Shown: positions 52,980 through 64,000 of the stretch, in pieces
Layout of the letters: every line of letters starts with the position of its first letter
Numbering within the stretch: position 1 is the stretch's first letter
NCBI RefSeq assembly: GCF_024679245.1
Contig: NC_090177.1
Location: forward strand, 21,093,950 to 21,157,949
Reading direction: 5' to 3'
Length of the DNA stretch: 64,000 nucleotides
From: Pseudorasbora parva
Taxonomy: Eukaryota > Chordata > Actinopteri > Cypriniformes > Gobionidae
Program-made: the position numbers and the translations under genes
The notes under the pieces: generated by a model
Databases searched by the model: none
What the model was told of the DNA's origin: nothing
What the model saw: the letters and a program-made list of their open reading frames with translations, nothing else

Positions 52980-55940
52980 ACTACTTTTTAAATATCTAGG
53001 TCAAAACGGACAAAATTTTAAAAAAATTAATAATGCATTGACATCATTTTGCTATGTAATATTGTCATGCATATCGTTTTTCTGTGGACCTGTTTCCTAG
53101 TTGCATTGAATAACTATATCTGTAAAACATCATGTTTGGTTACAAGTTTGGTCTAAAGATTAAAGCCTAGAGATCTTTCATAATGCTCATTTTGTTCCAG
53201 CACTTTATCCAGATACTTTGAGTCATTACATCCCAGCAAGAAAAGAGGATCTTCAGCCATTCAGTCCATATTATTCACCTTCTCCAGCAAATAGGCCCTA
53301 TTTACAAGTCATTATGGATTTGCCACACCTCCCAAATTGCAGCCGTGCACCACAAGCTCTCACGAATGGCGATGATAGCTACCATACTGGATGAAATGTC
53401 AACGAACAAAATGCCCATTCAAAAACATGTTCCACCAAGATCACCAAAGCACCCGCCATTTTTCCCCAGAAAGCTTTTGAAAGAGACAGAGTACTTACCA
53501 TACGGTGGATCCATATGGGTGCTAACTTGAGCATTCACATTGACCATGATGTCTCTTCTGCCCCCCACCACGTTCTTTTAGTGATTTTTCTCTTTTAAGT
53601 GTAAAAGATGATGAGGAATAAACACATATAAGTTTTGCACAGTCCTCTGTTTCTGGTGAAGGTGTTGTTGGCGCAAGGTAAGGCCGGTACTCCTGTTATC
53701 TTATTGATTTTCCTAATCTGGGCAAATGTGGGTGGAGAGGTTAAACAGTAACCAGGCTTGTATAGAGACCAATCCATATGACAGCTGTAGCTATAGTAAC
53801 AGGATGATAGAAACTCAAATAGACAGTTTGTTATAATTTTTCTCCATTTCTCACATCTTTTTAAACTCATGCCATATTCAGGAATGGATCATTAAGGGTT
53901 ACACAAGTATTGTGTAGCCAAGCATTATGATATGGAAGGGGTGTGAGAAAAGAAAGGAGTGGAGCGTTTACACAGACTCAATTAGCTATTCTGATTTGTC
54001 CGATTCCCATTACCTTTGACAAGAAATAGTCCAAATTCACTGTTTGACAACATGCCTCATATCAGCTTTCATTTCCGCCACTGTAATTATTTGCATTTAG
54101 ATAGACTCAAGAGGTGTAGTTGTAACTGGTTCATCTCTACCTTTGTGTTAGCAGGTTAGATGCTTAGCCATTATTCCAATACCATCTCATGTCAGTCTTA
54201 TATAGACCTGCCAAAGAAACAAGTGCTCAGCTATTTTTAGAATATTGTGTTTACTTTGAACTTCCGTTTTTGCAGTAGATCTGTATTGGTATGTTTACAC
54301 ATTGACATATACTACGGGGGCTGGTGAATGCTTGTATCTGATTGGTTGACGAACACTATAAGGTGTACCATAGAGTGGTGCGGGTATGACGTCCCTTTGT
54401 AGGCCAAGCAGCCTAGCATTTTAGCACTTCCGGTTCCCTCAGAGCAAAGTCAATGGGGTTTTTGAATGTGTTTTGTTTAAATGGCAAAAATAAGGCCTGT
54501 GGAAAAAATACAAGCTCAAGTCACTTTCCCGTTTTATTCTGACATAAAATACACCTGTATTACCCCACTCATGTTTTTTTAAAAAGCTGTTACGTGTCTT
54601 GAAAGAGGCGGTTACTAACAAGTGGCTAAATCGGACCACAGAGGCTGTCGGGGAGATTAAACGTCATCACAACGAAAAGTTAAACCCTTATTTCATTATG
54701 CTCATAATAAACTAGTCAGGGAAAATGTTTTTAAATAAAAACTGTTGTCAGAAGCTTATTGATGTTGACGTTGAATTCGAGCAACTGTGGTGTAGTCCGC
54801 TTATAGCCTACCTTTAGCTTTTTACTTCTGACAACTGCACATTTTGGCTTCAGGATTCATTAAAGTTGTGTTCACCTGCAAAAATTATCTTGATGGACAA
54901 AATGTGTAAGTATCATTAACTTTTGTTAATCACACAGCTTGTTTTTAGTGATAATCCAAAAGCTTATGGGAAAATCCTAATGGGTTTTTCTTGAGGGAAC
55001 CAGTGTGATGCTAACCAAGTGACGTCATACCTGCACCACTTTATTATTTTCAGGGAAACACACAGCCAAAATAGTTTCAGACAGGCCTTGACTGCATTAC
55101 ATGCTCATATAACTTCGCCAAATGAGTTCAGTTATTTAAAAGGGCTTTACAGTCTACAACAACAGCAAAAGAACATAACGTTAAACCCACAACGGCACTC
55201 GCCAAGCAAATAAATATATTATTAAACCAAGAGGATTAAACAATGAATTATTCCCACATGTTTTTTGTTTTTTTTACCACAAAATTGTTTTATTAGGCTA
55301 TGTACGGTTTCTCCCCTCCGTTTCCCATTCAAACGCACACTGACACACATACACACACTTGCACAGAAACTTGTTGTCAAGGCTGCTCTGATGAATAGTA
55401 TAACCACTTAAAAGTACATTACATGGCATTTCTCACTAGCGATGTAGCCTATACTGGTGCTGTTCTTGAGTAGATAAACTTTTGTTTCACTATAGTAGAG
55501 ACGCTGGGGAAGTCAGACTGGGAAGATTTTAAAATGAGCGGTTCATTCATAAGTCCGTAAGATCTTACCTCCATGCTGTGGAAATATAAACCGGAAGACA
55601 AAAGACAACGAGTGCAGAGCTGAAAAGTGGTGGGGCTATAAGTTCTTGACAACTTGAGTATACACATACATACTGTAGAGGACATATCCGTCAATAAATA
55701 TGCTACCTTTTTGTTTTCTTTACAGATACTTTGTTATTTTCAACAGCTTTTCCCATGAATATGTGAGACTTTCAGACTGCAGTGTATAGCATTACAAGTC
55801 TACTGTTGCTTTCACTTTTAAGCAGCTTCATGGGAAAGTGAATTTTTGGAAACTTTAGATTTTCCCCCAATTTGTCACGCTGGTATAGAGACCTTAAGCT
55901 CTAAGTTCATTACCTTTTGTCCATTTGCCTGATAATACTT
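52980..55940. other. Intergenic; possible old element at about 54310-55030
   Basis: No gene. 54310-55030 shows a local composition change (GTGCGGGTATGACGTC, TTAGCACTTCCGGTTCCCTC) that may be a diverged transposon, but I find no mirrored ends. Confidence 0.3.
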
Positions 55941-55944
55941 GCAC

Positions 55945-56375
55945 TACCATTCAAATGCTTAAAATGTCTTTAAAAGAAGTCTGTTATGCGCACCAAGGCT
56001 GCTTTGATAATTAAAATAAAAACAGTAATATTGTGAAATATTTGAGCTGTTTTCTATCTTAATATGTTTTAAAAAGTTATTTATTCCTGTGATGGTAAAG
56101 CTGAATTTTCAGCTTCATTACTCCAGTTTCAGAGTAACATGGTCCTTCAGAAATCATATGATTTGCTGCTCAAGAAACATTCTTTATTATAATTATTTAT
56201 CAATGCTGAAAACGGTTCCTTAATATTTTTTGCGTAAACTGATACATCTTTTTCAGGATTCTTTGATCAATAGAAAGTTCAATAGAACAGAATTTATTTG
56301 ACCTTTTTTGTAGCATTATACATGTATACTGTGACTAAAATGAATACATCCTTGCTGAATAAAAGTTTTATTATT
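55945..56375 (+). repeat. Dispersed repeat family A, most complete copy
   Basis: CACTACCATTCAAATGC at the start, TTCCTGTGATGGTAAAGCTG, TTCAGGATTCTTTGATCAAT, and ends ATCCTTGCTGAATAAAAG. Confidence 0.7.
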
Positions 56376-57309
56376 ATTTTTAAATGTAAACATAGTTTAC
56401 ATATTTGATATACCCTTTAGAGACAAAAACTAAAAAATCTGTGATGTATTCATGTTTTGTTATACAGATGAATGATCTCAATTACCGGTAAAGTATTCCC
56501 TACTCTGACTCGGACACCCAAGGCCCGGCACTTTGTTTATGGCTTTAATAGCCTTTTAGTCATGATTTACAGCAGATCTGGCTCTTGTAGTTGGATTGAA
56601 CACATTAATGAGGTGATAAAGGATGGTTTCATTCTCCTTCTCAGTATGATCCAAGTTTCTCACATGTACCTTAATAATATGAGCTATCTAATATATTACT
56701 GAAATGTATTAATGATTCTTTGTTCTTTGTCTTTATTTATTGTATTATTTACTTATTGGATATGTGCCTGCTAGGAAGGTGTTGGCAACAGTCTGTCTGT
56801 GTTATAAGAGAAAATGTAAATAAAAGGTCTGTTTTTATGAGGACAAATGTGTTGACAATGCAGCCGTGTCCTCTGTGTGACTTGAGTGCAAGAGACATTT
56901 AAAAAAGATAGTAACTTAGAAACCACTGAACACACAACTTTTTCTAATCTAAAGAAAATGTATTACCTGTATAAAAAGAACAAAATACTAAAAGAAAGTG
57001 CTTAACTCTCATGAATTGTCACTGCGATGCAACTACAAAAAATGATAAGTATAACAGTGCAAACAGTCCATAGCCTTGAAAAACATCAAATAGCAAACAT
57101 TAAACAACTTAATAAAGTAATAAAAAAAAAACATGGACAGCTATGGGCTAAACACAAGAACAGTTGATGCAATTTGACATTTACACGTTTGATTAATTGG
57201 ACATTTTACAGCACTTCATTTTTGTAAAATGACCACAGAATAGTTTGCATTGTGAAATTAAAATTTTAGTGGTTTCTATTATATAACATTTTTAATAAAA
57301 TAAAATGAT

Positions 57310-57314
<5 letters not shown>

Positions 57315-57341
<27 letters not shown>
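57315..57341 (-). repeat. 27-nt homopolymer (G on +, C in the r3hdml transcript)
   Basis: An uninterrupted G run starts eight bases beyond the r3hdml stop codon, so the mRNA would carry poly(C) at the start of its 3' UTR. Confidence 0.95.
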
Positions 57342-57349
57342 TTTATCGC

Positions 57350-57491
57350 TTAGCCTCTGAAACCATTTCCATTTCTTCTGGATTTTGATCTGGAGTCGCA
57401 CTGGTTTTTATCACATGATCCTCCATAGCTTGAGGGACACGCGGAGCATGGTTTTCCTGTCTTATATGGAGCCTCTCCTACCCAGTTTCCC
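57350..57491 (-). CDS. r3hdml: r3hdml exon 5 (C-terminus)
   Basis: Encodes [31 protein letters not shown] and an Arg/Ser/Gly tail ending GNGFRG, then TAA at 57352-57350. The acceptor is GTTGAAG/GGGAAAC. The tail diverges from the human protein after the last Cys. Confidence 0.9.
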
Positions 57492-57874
57492 CTTCAACAG
57501 AAGAAGCAACATATACAGGTTTGAGTACTGTTCTCTTTCAAAAATCTTTATTATTTACTACAACCATTATTTACTAAAAAATGATTGTACTGATACAGTA
57601 GAAAATGATTCTTACTTGATAGAATAGTTGCAAACCAGTAAGGTGGCCTGTTTCCATGTACTCCCAAACACATATATGTTTGAACACATTTTGACAGCAC
57701 ATCCAATCTTATTGCTGGTGGCCCACACCATCTGAAACAAAAAGTAATCACTAAAATGAATATCTATATATAGATGTATTGTTAATATATGAAGGATCAT
57801 GTGACTCTGAAGAGTAGTGACTGCTGAATATTCAGCTTAGCCATCACAGAAATAAATTAGCCTATGTATTAGGC

Positions 57875-57969
<95 letters not shown>

Positions 57970-58647
57970 CTAGTATTCTGTAAATAACGGTTTAATGTTT
58001 TTGAAAGAAGTCTCTTATGCTCATTCGGCCTGCATTTATTTGATCAAAAATACAGAAAGAACAGTAATATTTTTAAAAATATTAGGTTTTTAAAATTTAA
58101 AATATTGGTTTTCTATTTTAATATGCTTTAAAATATAATTTATTTCAGTGATGCAAAGCTGAATTTTCATCAGCCGTCTTCAGTGTCACATGATCTTTAA
58201 GAAATCATTCAATATACAATTTTTTTTGTCAGTGTAACAGTTGTGTTGCGTAATATTTTTTTATAACAAGTAATATTTTTTTCAGGATTCTTTGATGAAT
58301 AAAATGTTTTTAAAAAAAGAACAGAATATATTTAAAATAAGCATATTTTGTAGCAATACACTAGAATTAAAACATTTTGTGGTCAGTATTTCGATATTTT
58401 TTTTTTTAACAAAATGAATACTTTTATTTAGCAAGGATATGTTACACTGATAAAAAGTGATAAGTAAATAATAAATCACAGGTTCCAAAAAAATATTAAG
58501 GATCATGTGACACTGAAAACTGAAGAAATGGCTGACGAAAATGTAGCTTTTCATCAGAAATAAATAATTTTATTTATTATATATTTTATAAGTATATTAA
58601 AATAGAAACCATAAAAGTATATTTTTACAATATTACAGTTTTGTGTT

Positions 58648-58712
<65 letters not shown>

Positions 58713-59721
58713 CCCACCTGTGTGTAGTGTGTGCAGACAGAGCCGCTGCATCTATCGGGGAAGGAGAAAGAGTGTCTCTCGTCATACCAGGATCTTACCA
58801 GATCAACGATCGATCTGTATCTGCAAAATGAAAGAAATTATAACAATCATACTCAGAATGTTTAGAAAGTGTAAATATAATCCAGAATCGATGGATTTCA
58901 GATATTAATTCATGCTGATACCATTAGAGTACCCATTTGGTAGGCCTATGTTTTTGTAAGTGTTTGTACCTTCCAGAGAAAATGGACAGATTCTGTCCAC
59001 TGGACCGCAAAACATGAGGTGGCCCATGATCCCATATGCACTGAGAGGCCCAGGACTCTGCAGATTTAGCCAGTCTCTCATCCCACACCTTACCAAGAAG
59101 AGAGAAGGTAGATAAACAAATAATTAAAAGAATAAAGGTCACCCAAAAAGACCATGCAATAACTATGAATAGGACCTGAAGTTGTCAAGCAAAATGATTG
59201 TCCAGAATATATTCTTTCAGAAGACTGACTCAAGCTCACTTGGAAGATTTTTCAACAAGATCTAGACTAAAAATTTGATCTCTTATGATGCATGTACGGT
59301 GAGTTTGAGTCCTTTTTGGAGGTATCACTTTTCAGTCACAGTATACATTGCATTAAAAAGAGACTGCGTCCAGGTTGTCTTGAAGTGAAACTATTTTTGT
59401 ATCGTGTCATGTGTTTGTTAAACCTAAAACATTAATAATGCAAAAACCTACCATATATTCCATATTTGCTGCGGGTGGGAAGACCTGTGAGCGCACGCGG
59501 TTGTGATAGTCCAGTAAAGCCTTCATATCTTTACTGGAGATAAAGCGTTTCCGCCGCGCTCGAGAAGCGTTGGCGTCGCTGCCGTTCCTCAGTACAGCCT
59601 CCATGGAAACCTCATTGAGGTGAAGCGACTCTGTCGCGTCGCTCACCGCCACTGCTGCTGTCGTGCACGCTGGCGTCCACAAGGCGGCAGCAAAGAACAG
59701 CTGAGCGCAGGCCAAATTCAT
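57350..59721 (-). CDS. r3hdml: R3H domain-containing-like protein (secreted CAP/CRISP family, PI15-like)
   Basis: Coding join, minus strand: 59721-59452, 59088-58970, 58820-58718, 57731-57616, 57491-57350 (750 nt, 249 aa; the human protein has about 253). It is a secreted CAP-superfamily protein close to peptidase inhibitor 15; its biochemical role is poorly known. Visible: hydrophobic signal peptide (1-27); sequons NGS (46) and NAS (51); dibasic RRKR (56-59) suited to furin-type pro-peptide removal; CAP domain from about 66 ([25 protein letters not shown]), with CIWDHG, GQNLS, Glu144, the HYTQMVW motif with His161, and CNY (198-200); and a short Cys-rich tail. The loop before HYTQ is about ten residues shorter than in PI15/R3HDML relatives and lacks two cysteines. 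It lies upstream of hnf4a on the same strand, as in human. Splice phases 0, 2, 0, 2 all agree. Confidence 0.94.
57616..57731 (-). CDS. r3hdml: r3hdml exon 4
   Basis: Encodes [16 protein letters not shown] to LLVCNYSI. The acceptor is GTTTCAG/ATGGTG and the donor ATCAA/gtaag. Confidence 0.93.
57790..57862 (-). repeat. Dispersed repeat family A, fragment in r3hdml intron 3
   Basis: GATCATGTGACTCTGAAGAG and GCTGAATATTCAGC, reverse orientation. Confidence 0.6.
57877..57966. repeat. (TA)45 microsatellite in r3hdml intron 3
   Basis: Ninety bases of perfect TA repeat. Confidence 0.98.
57990..58565. repeat. Dispersed repeat family A, opposed copies in r3hdml intron 3
   Basis: A plus-oriented copy (57990-58330: TCTCTTATGCTCATTCGGCC, TCAGGATTCTTTGATGAAT) faces reverse fragments (58420-58565: GGATCATGTGACACTGAAAA). 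Confidence 0.65.
58652..58708. repeat. (TA)n microsatellite at the r3hdml intron 3 donor
   Basis: Fifty-seven bases of perfect TA repeat. It begins nine bases inside the intron after the exon 3 donor. Confidence 0.98.
58718..58820 (-). CDS. r3hdml: r3hdml exon 3 (shortened loop and HYTQ motif)
   Basis: Found by reading the reverse strand; it is too short for an ORF call. The acceptor is TTTGCAG/ATACAG and the donor CACAG/gtgggt. It encodes [18 protein letters not shown], then [12 protein letters not shown]. Phase 2 in, phase 0 out, agreeing with both neighbours. A (TA)n array begins nine bases into the following intron. Confidence 0.9.
58970..59088 (-). CDS. r3hdml: r3hdml exon 2
   Basis: Encodes [19 protein letters not shown] to LSIFSG. 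The acceptor is GGTAAG/GTGTGG and the donor GGAAG/gtacaa, phase 2. Confidence 0.92.
59452..59721 (-). CDS. r3hdml: r3hdml exon 1 (signal and pro-peptide, CAP start)
   Basis: Residues 1-90, ending AANMEYM. The donor is ATATATG/gtaggt. The ATG is followed by a typical signal sequence ([17 protein letters not shown]). Confidence 0.93.
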
Positions 59722-60141
59722 CTCGCTGCCTTCTGTCTGGTTGGCTACAGCTACAGGTGCTTTATTTGTGGAAAGAAAGAGAATACAGTGTCAGCAATCT
59801 CTCACTGTATTAGCCAGCTAAATAACACTAAAACCGAGGAACGTAACAGTCACTGTTTAAATGCAAGTAGAATATAGTTTAATCCTGCAATGTCTGTTAG
59901 TAAAATAGCCAGACCATATAAAACAGATGAACAACATAGTTATATAATTAGGGATAGTATTGGCTATAATTAGTAATTACAGATAACCTACAGTGTAAAA
60001 TGTAAAGTCCACCCAAAAATTACACACACAAAAAAACAAACATATGTAGTTATATAATCTAACCCTACATTTTGCTTTGTTAGTTATAGGTGTTATTTTA
60101 TCTGGCTAAAAAGTTATAAAATAACATGTATATTAAACAAT

Positions 60142-60345
60142 GGTCCAGTTTCACAGACAGGGTTTAGATTAAGCCAGGATTAGGCCTTAGTTCAATCTAA
60201 GTATAGCAGACTTTAGAAAGAAAAAACTAAACTAAATTTAACAAAATAAAATTAAAATATACCAATGCAAGTTGCTTTCAGTTAAACCAACTCAAACATG
60301 CATCTTAGTCTGCGACTAGCTTAAGGCTTGTCTGTGAAACCAGGG
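60142..60345. mobile_element. Foldback MITE with TTTCACAGACA ends
   Basis: Left CCAGTTTCACAGACAGGG and TTAAGCCAGGATTAGGCC; right AGTCTGCGACTAGCTTAAGG and GTCTGTGAAACCAGG mirror each other. Confidence 0.75.
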
Positions 60346-60617
60346 GAATAAGCCTATATAATAACTATAAAGTTCTAAAATAACACTGCAAAAGGGTTTA
60401 ACCAAACTGACGAACCTAAATGCCCTCACTAGTCTTTAAAGATATTATAACATGACCATCTCAAGGAAATACATACACAACAACAGTTTTAAAAAAATTG
60501 TAATCTAATAAAAAATTGAAAATTTCTCTTAATGTCTATTTGAGATAAATCTGCTGTATATACTTATGAAGGTAGTTCTGCAGTCTGAAGAGAGCGGGGG
60601 TCCTCAGTCTTCACAGC

Positions 60618-60941
60618 TCATGCCTTCAGGAGTGATTCCAGCACTTTAGCACAGCCTGGAGAAGAGCAGCTCAAAAGATCTCCACCTTTGCAAACAACAT
60701 CTTTGACATGTGTGGCAGCGAACTTTAACTGGGCCAACTCTCTAAGGCCATTTGACGTAAAAGAAAAGCCCTTGTCTCTTTTTCTTCCCCCACAGGGATG
60801 TTCCCAAGGTTCAGGAAACAATTTAATGGAAGGCTTTGCTTTTTCAGCACACACAGGAGCTCCAAACAGCCATGCTCTCCAACAGGATTTTAAGATTGAT
60901 GACTTTTCAGCAATCCTTTCCATTACCTTTGCGATTTTCAA
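60618..60941 (-). CDS. Unassigned ORF, 107 codons
   Basis: Reads MKIAKVMERIAEKSSILKSC to GCAKVLESLLKA. I do not recognise a family. There is no clear upstream exon or acceptor on the minus strand. It is longer than most chance ORFs here and lies in slightly GC-richer DNA, 0.9 kb upstream of r3hdml. It may be a chance ORF, a decayed repeat or a conserved non-coding stretch. Confidence 0.15.
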   Translation of the reverse strand: MKIAKVMERIAEKSSILKSCWRAWLFGAPVCAEKAKPSIKLFPEPWEHPCGGRKRDKGFSFTSNGLRELAQLKFAATHVKDVVCKGGDLLSCSSPGCAKVLESLLKA

Positions 60942-61167
60942 ATGTTTTTTTTACAGCTTTTTGGGGCAATGTTCACCTCTGATTTAACATCCTATCATAC
61001 AGTATGCATAGCATCATTTGATTTGCATATTCTATATAGTAAATGCAAAATAGCATACAGCACATGCACAGTAATATTCAACGACAAAAAAAAAATTGTA
61101 TTGGTACGTTTGGCCCTTGTTCCTTTAAATCATCCATTTCTGTTCCTTGCTTATATTGGACATTTGT

Positions 61168-61168
<1 letters not shown>

Positions 61169-61200
<32 letters not shown>
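61169..61200. repeat. 32-nt poly-T tract
   Basis: Uninterrupted T run; possibly the tail of a reverse-oriented retrocopy, but no body is recognised beside it. Confidence 0.95.
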
Positions 61201-61201
<1 letters not shown>

Positions 61202-61249
61202 TGAGCTTTGGTTGGAGCTGCTCTCAGCCATCCTGGCATAACGTTTCAA

Positions 61250-62775
61250 TAAAATAAGTTGAAAAGCACAGGCAATAATTTTATAAAAGAGAGGGAGTTG
61301 TTTTATGAATTAAAGTCCAACTTTTTAAGTCATAGCCGAGTCAGCACATTGTTCCATCTGTCTATTCAGGAAGGACATGCCATGTGTAATATCTTTAGTC
61401 AGGCATTGCCAATATAGGCTATACACTGCACAACTGTGACTGTCGCAACTAGGCTATGGAAAACAGTGTGTTACACATTCTGACTTATTAATGCTATGTG
61501 GCTTCTCCAAATATTCACCTCATCATTGAACAGAAATGTCAATGCAATGTCAATATCATAGGAGATTCATCTTTCCTACTAAAGATTAGATTAAACGACA
61601 ACATGTTGTTTGATTGTTGCGGTATATCCAGTTGTGTGAAAAGTTTTTTTGAAAAAGACGTTAGAAAGACCCCAACTTTATTTCTAATTAATCATTTTCA
61701 ATAAATACACTACCAGCCACAATGAAAGCAATATGTAAAGATATCATTTAAGCAATAAATACGCCAAAAGCTTTTGACATTTTGAAATGCATACGCGTGA
61801 CAAAATATCAAAGAAATAAATCCTTTACTTCAGCTTTTTATTCAGCATACCTGTAGTTAAGGCTCAGCATCCTCAAAGGAAACGTTTCAAGTTAGCAGTC
61901 ATCCTCAAACTGCCACGGTCAGCAGGGTCAAGGTTCAACTTGAGGCCTTTTTGGAAGACTTTCTATAAGAGCCTACCTAGACAAACATATGATGTCATTT
62001 CTTAACATTCACAATGTTACAAGCTTATGGTTTTGTCTTTGTAGACAAAATGCACAAGTTTAGCCATTCCATTGACGAGAGGTTCTTCCCCGCGTCAAAT
62101 GTTTGACAGCTTTATGTGCTAATATGACGTATAGGCTATACATAACTCTAAGCTACAATGAGCCCTTGTGAAGTGTAGTGTTTAAAAATAGCCACAGGCA
62201 TGTCTCTGTCAATTTTGTCACATACTTAATAGCGTTGTCATCACACATCAAAGGAGGTGATGAATGTTGAGCAGAAATATCAACTGAATCACGCAGTGCA
62301 TGTACAAGCAGTACACATTAAGCTTAATTCATTCGCATAATGTTACCTTGAGTGCACCTCATTCATGCTTCCCGTCTACATAATGCTGAAGGATCCTTGT
62401 GCATTGTGGGAATGAAAGAGAGAGAAAAAGTTACTTTAAAAGGTGCACAGCTGCGCCATTATCTCCTCCACAGCAATGAAAAGGACAGTCGGGTCTTTCT
62501 CTGTATAATCACGTCATTTAGCATAAATCCAGGGCTTCCCATTCCCTGCTGCTGCTCCATTTCTAATGTCAGCAGTCCAAACTTTGTTTTGGCAGCCCTG
62601 AAAACAAATTTGCTAAGTGATGTAGCTGTTCATGGTGATGGATAGTTTTGAAGGGAACATAGACAATGGTTCTATTCTGACCACCGGTTACTGGAATTAA
62701 AGGAATCACACACTCATATTCAAATTACACATTGATTTACACCTTTACTGCACTGGAACGAATTATTCATATGTA
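61250..62775. other. Intergenic, nothing recognised
   Basis: No gene or classifiable repeat. Confidence 0.4.
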
Positions 62776-62779
62776 GATA

Positions 62780-64000
62780 CAAACCCGATTCCAAAAAAGT
62801 TGGAACACAACAAATTGTGAATAAAAACAGAATGCAATGATGTGGACGTTTCAAATTTCAATATTTTATTCAGAATACAACATAGATGACATATCAAATG
62901 TTAAACTGAGAAAATGTATATTTTATGGGGAAAATTAGTTGATTTTAAATTTCATGAATTTTCATCTAAAAAAAAGGGACAGGGCCATGTTTACCACTGT
63001 GGCATGCCCTCTTCTTTTTTATAACATTTATAAGAGTCTGTAAACGTCTGGGGACCGAGGAGACAAGTTGCTCAAGTTTAGGAATGTTGTCCATTCTTGT
63101 CTTATACAGGCTTCTAGTTGCTCAGCTGTCTTAGGACTTCTTTGTCACATCTCCCTCTTTATTATGCACCAAATGTTTTCTATGGGTAAAAGATCTTGAC
63201 TGCTGGCTGGTCATTTCAGTACCCAGATCCTTATGCAGCCATGATGTTGTAATTGATGCAATATGTGGTCTGGCATTGTCATGTTGGAAAATGCAAGGTC
63301 TTCCCTGAAAGAGAATGTCTGGATGGGAGCATACGTTGTTCTAGAACTTGGATAAACCTTTCAGCATTGATGGTGCCTTTCCAGATGTGTAAGCTGCCCG
63401 TGCAACATGCACTCCTGCAACCCCATGCCATCAGAGATGCTGGCTTCTGAACTCAGTGCTGATAACAACTTGGGTTGTCCTTGTCCTCTTTAGTTCGGAT
63501 AACATGATGTCCCAATTTTCCAAAAAGTTTTTTACACATTTTTTTGACACAGAACAGTTTTCCACTTTGCCATAGTCCATTTTAAATGAGCCTTGGCCCA
63601 GAAAAAATGCCTGCACTTCTGGATCATGTTTGGATATGGCTTCTTTTTTTACCTATAGCAATGGCGAATGGTGGATTGTGTTCACAGACAATGTTTTCTG
63701 GAAATATTCCTGAGCCCATGTTGTGATTTCCATTACAGTAGCATTCCTGTATGTGACACAGTGCCGGGCCTGAAGATAATGGGGATCCCGTATGGTTTTC
63801 CGGCCTTGACCCTTACGTACAGAGATTATTCCAGATTTTCTGAATCTTTGGATGATATTAAATACTGTAGATGATAATAACTTCAAACTCTTTGCAATTT
63901 TTCTCTGAGAAACTCCTTTCTGATATTGCTCCACTATTTTTCGCTACAGCATTGAGTGACCTGGTGACCCTCTGCCTATCTTGACTTCTAAAAGACACTG
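62780..64000 (-). pseudogene. Decayed Tc1/mariner element running off the window
   Basis: The left terminus, CAAACCCGATTCCAAAAAAG after TA, is a terminal repeat I recall as abundant in fish. On the minus strand, 63934-63653 encodes an HTH N-terminus (MEQYQKGVSQRKIAKSL, RFRKSGIISVRKGQGRKT). About 63290-63260 encodes FQHDNARPHIA, the second catalytic Asp block, and near 63190 LLPIENIWCIIKREM. Several stops and frame changes in between make it a pseudogene. The other end is beyond 64000. Confidence 0.85.

Noticed and set aside
58554..58831. Tyr-Ile repeat proteins on both strands
   Set aside because: Translations of the (TA)n microsatellite.

Overview
The window is nuclear DNA of a teleost fish, most likely a cyprinid. 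Four vertebrate genes can be assembled from it, with GT/AG introns and matching codon phases. The surroundings are AT-rich and full of transposons of fish type: hAT, Tc1/mariner, Harbinger-like elements, foldback MITEs, a tRNA-derived SINE, and repeats I associate with cyprinid genomes. The species cannot be named from the sequence alone.

All four genes lie on the minus strand. From right to left (the direction of transcription) they are r3hdml (59721-57350, 5 exons, 249 aa, secreted CAP/CRISP-family protein), hnf4a (42207-36971, 10 coding exons, 463 aa, nuclear receptor), ttpal (34238-30538, 4 coding exons, 341 aa, CRAL-TRIO lipid-transfer protein) and pkig (4532-2502, 2 coding exons, 77 aa, inhibitor of cAMP-dependent protein kinase). 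This order and orientation match the human 20q13.12 block R3HDML-HNF4A-TTPAL-(SERINC3)-PKIG. I see no SERINC3 exon in the ttpal-pkig gap. The genes share ancestral synteny and are not an operon or a pathway. hnf4a is the liver, gut and pancreas regulator. ttpal is a cytosolic lipid carrier, pkig dampens PKA, and r3hdml is extracellular.

Layout. 1-1750: a Tc1 end, a Harbinger-like MITE and a SINE fragment. 2502-4560: pkig coding exons. 4561-22782: probable long first intron of pkig, with many nested transposons; a GC-richer candidate promoter and first exon lies at 22783-23050. 23051-30537: intergenic repeats and probable ttpal 3' UTR. 30538-35150: ttpal and its CpG/CCAAT promoter; its first coding intron is mostly a Tc1 element. 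36060-42430: hnf4a with a probable 3' UTR and P1-type promoter. 42430-57349: 15 kb without a certain gene, holding repeats, a LINE tail, a large inverted repeat and a possible alternative hnf4a first exon near 50.1 kb. 57350-59721: r3hdml, with microsatellites in its introns and a poly-G/C run just past its stop codon. 59722-64000: repeats, an unassigned ORF, and a decayed Tc1/mariner element running off the window end.

I found no new biological system. The most useful leads are a shortened, cysteine-poor loop in r3hdml, a candidate second hnf4a promoter/exon, an HNF1-like site in the hnf4a promoter, two uORFs in the proposed pkig leader, and several transposon nests with readable target-site duplications.
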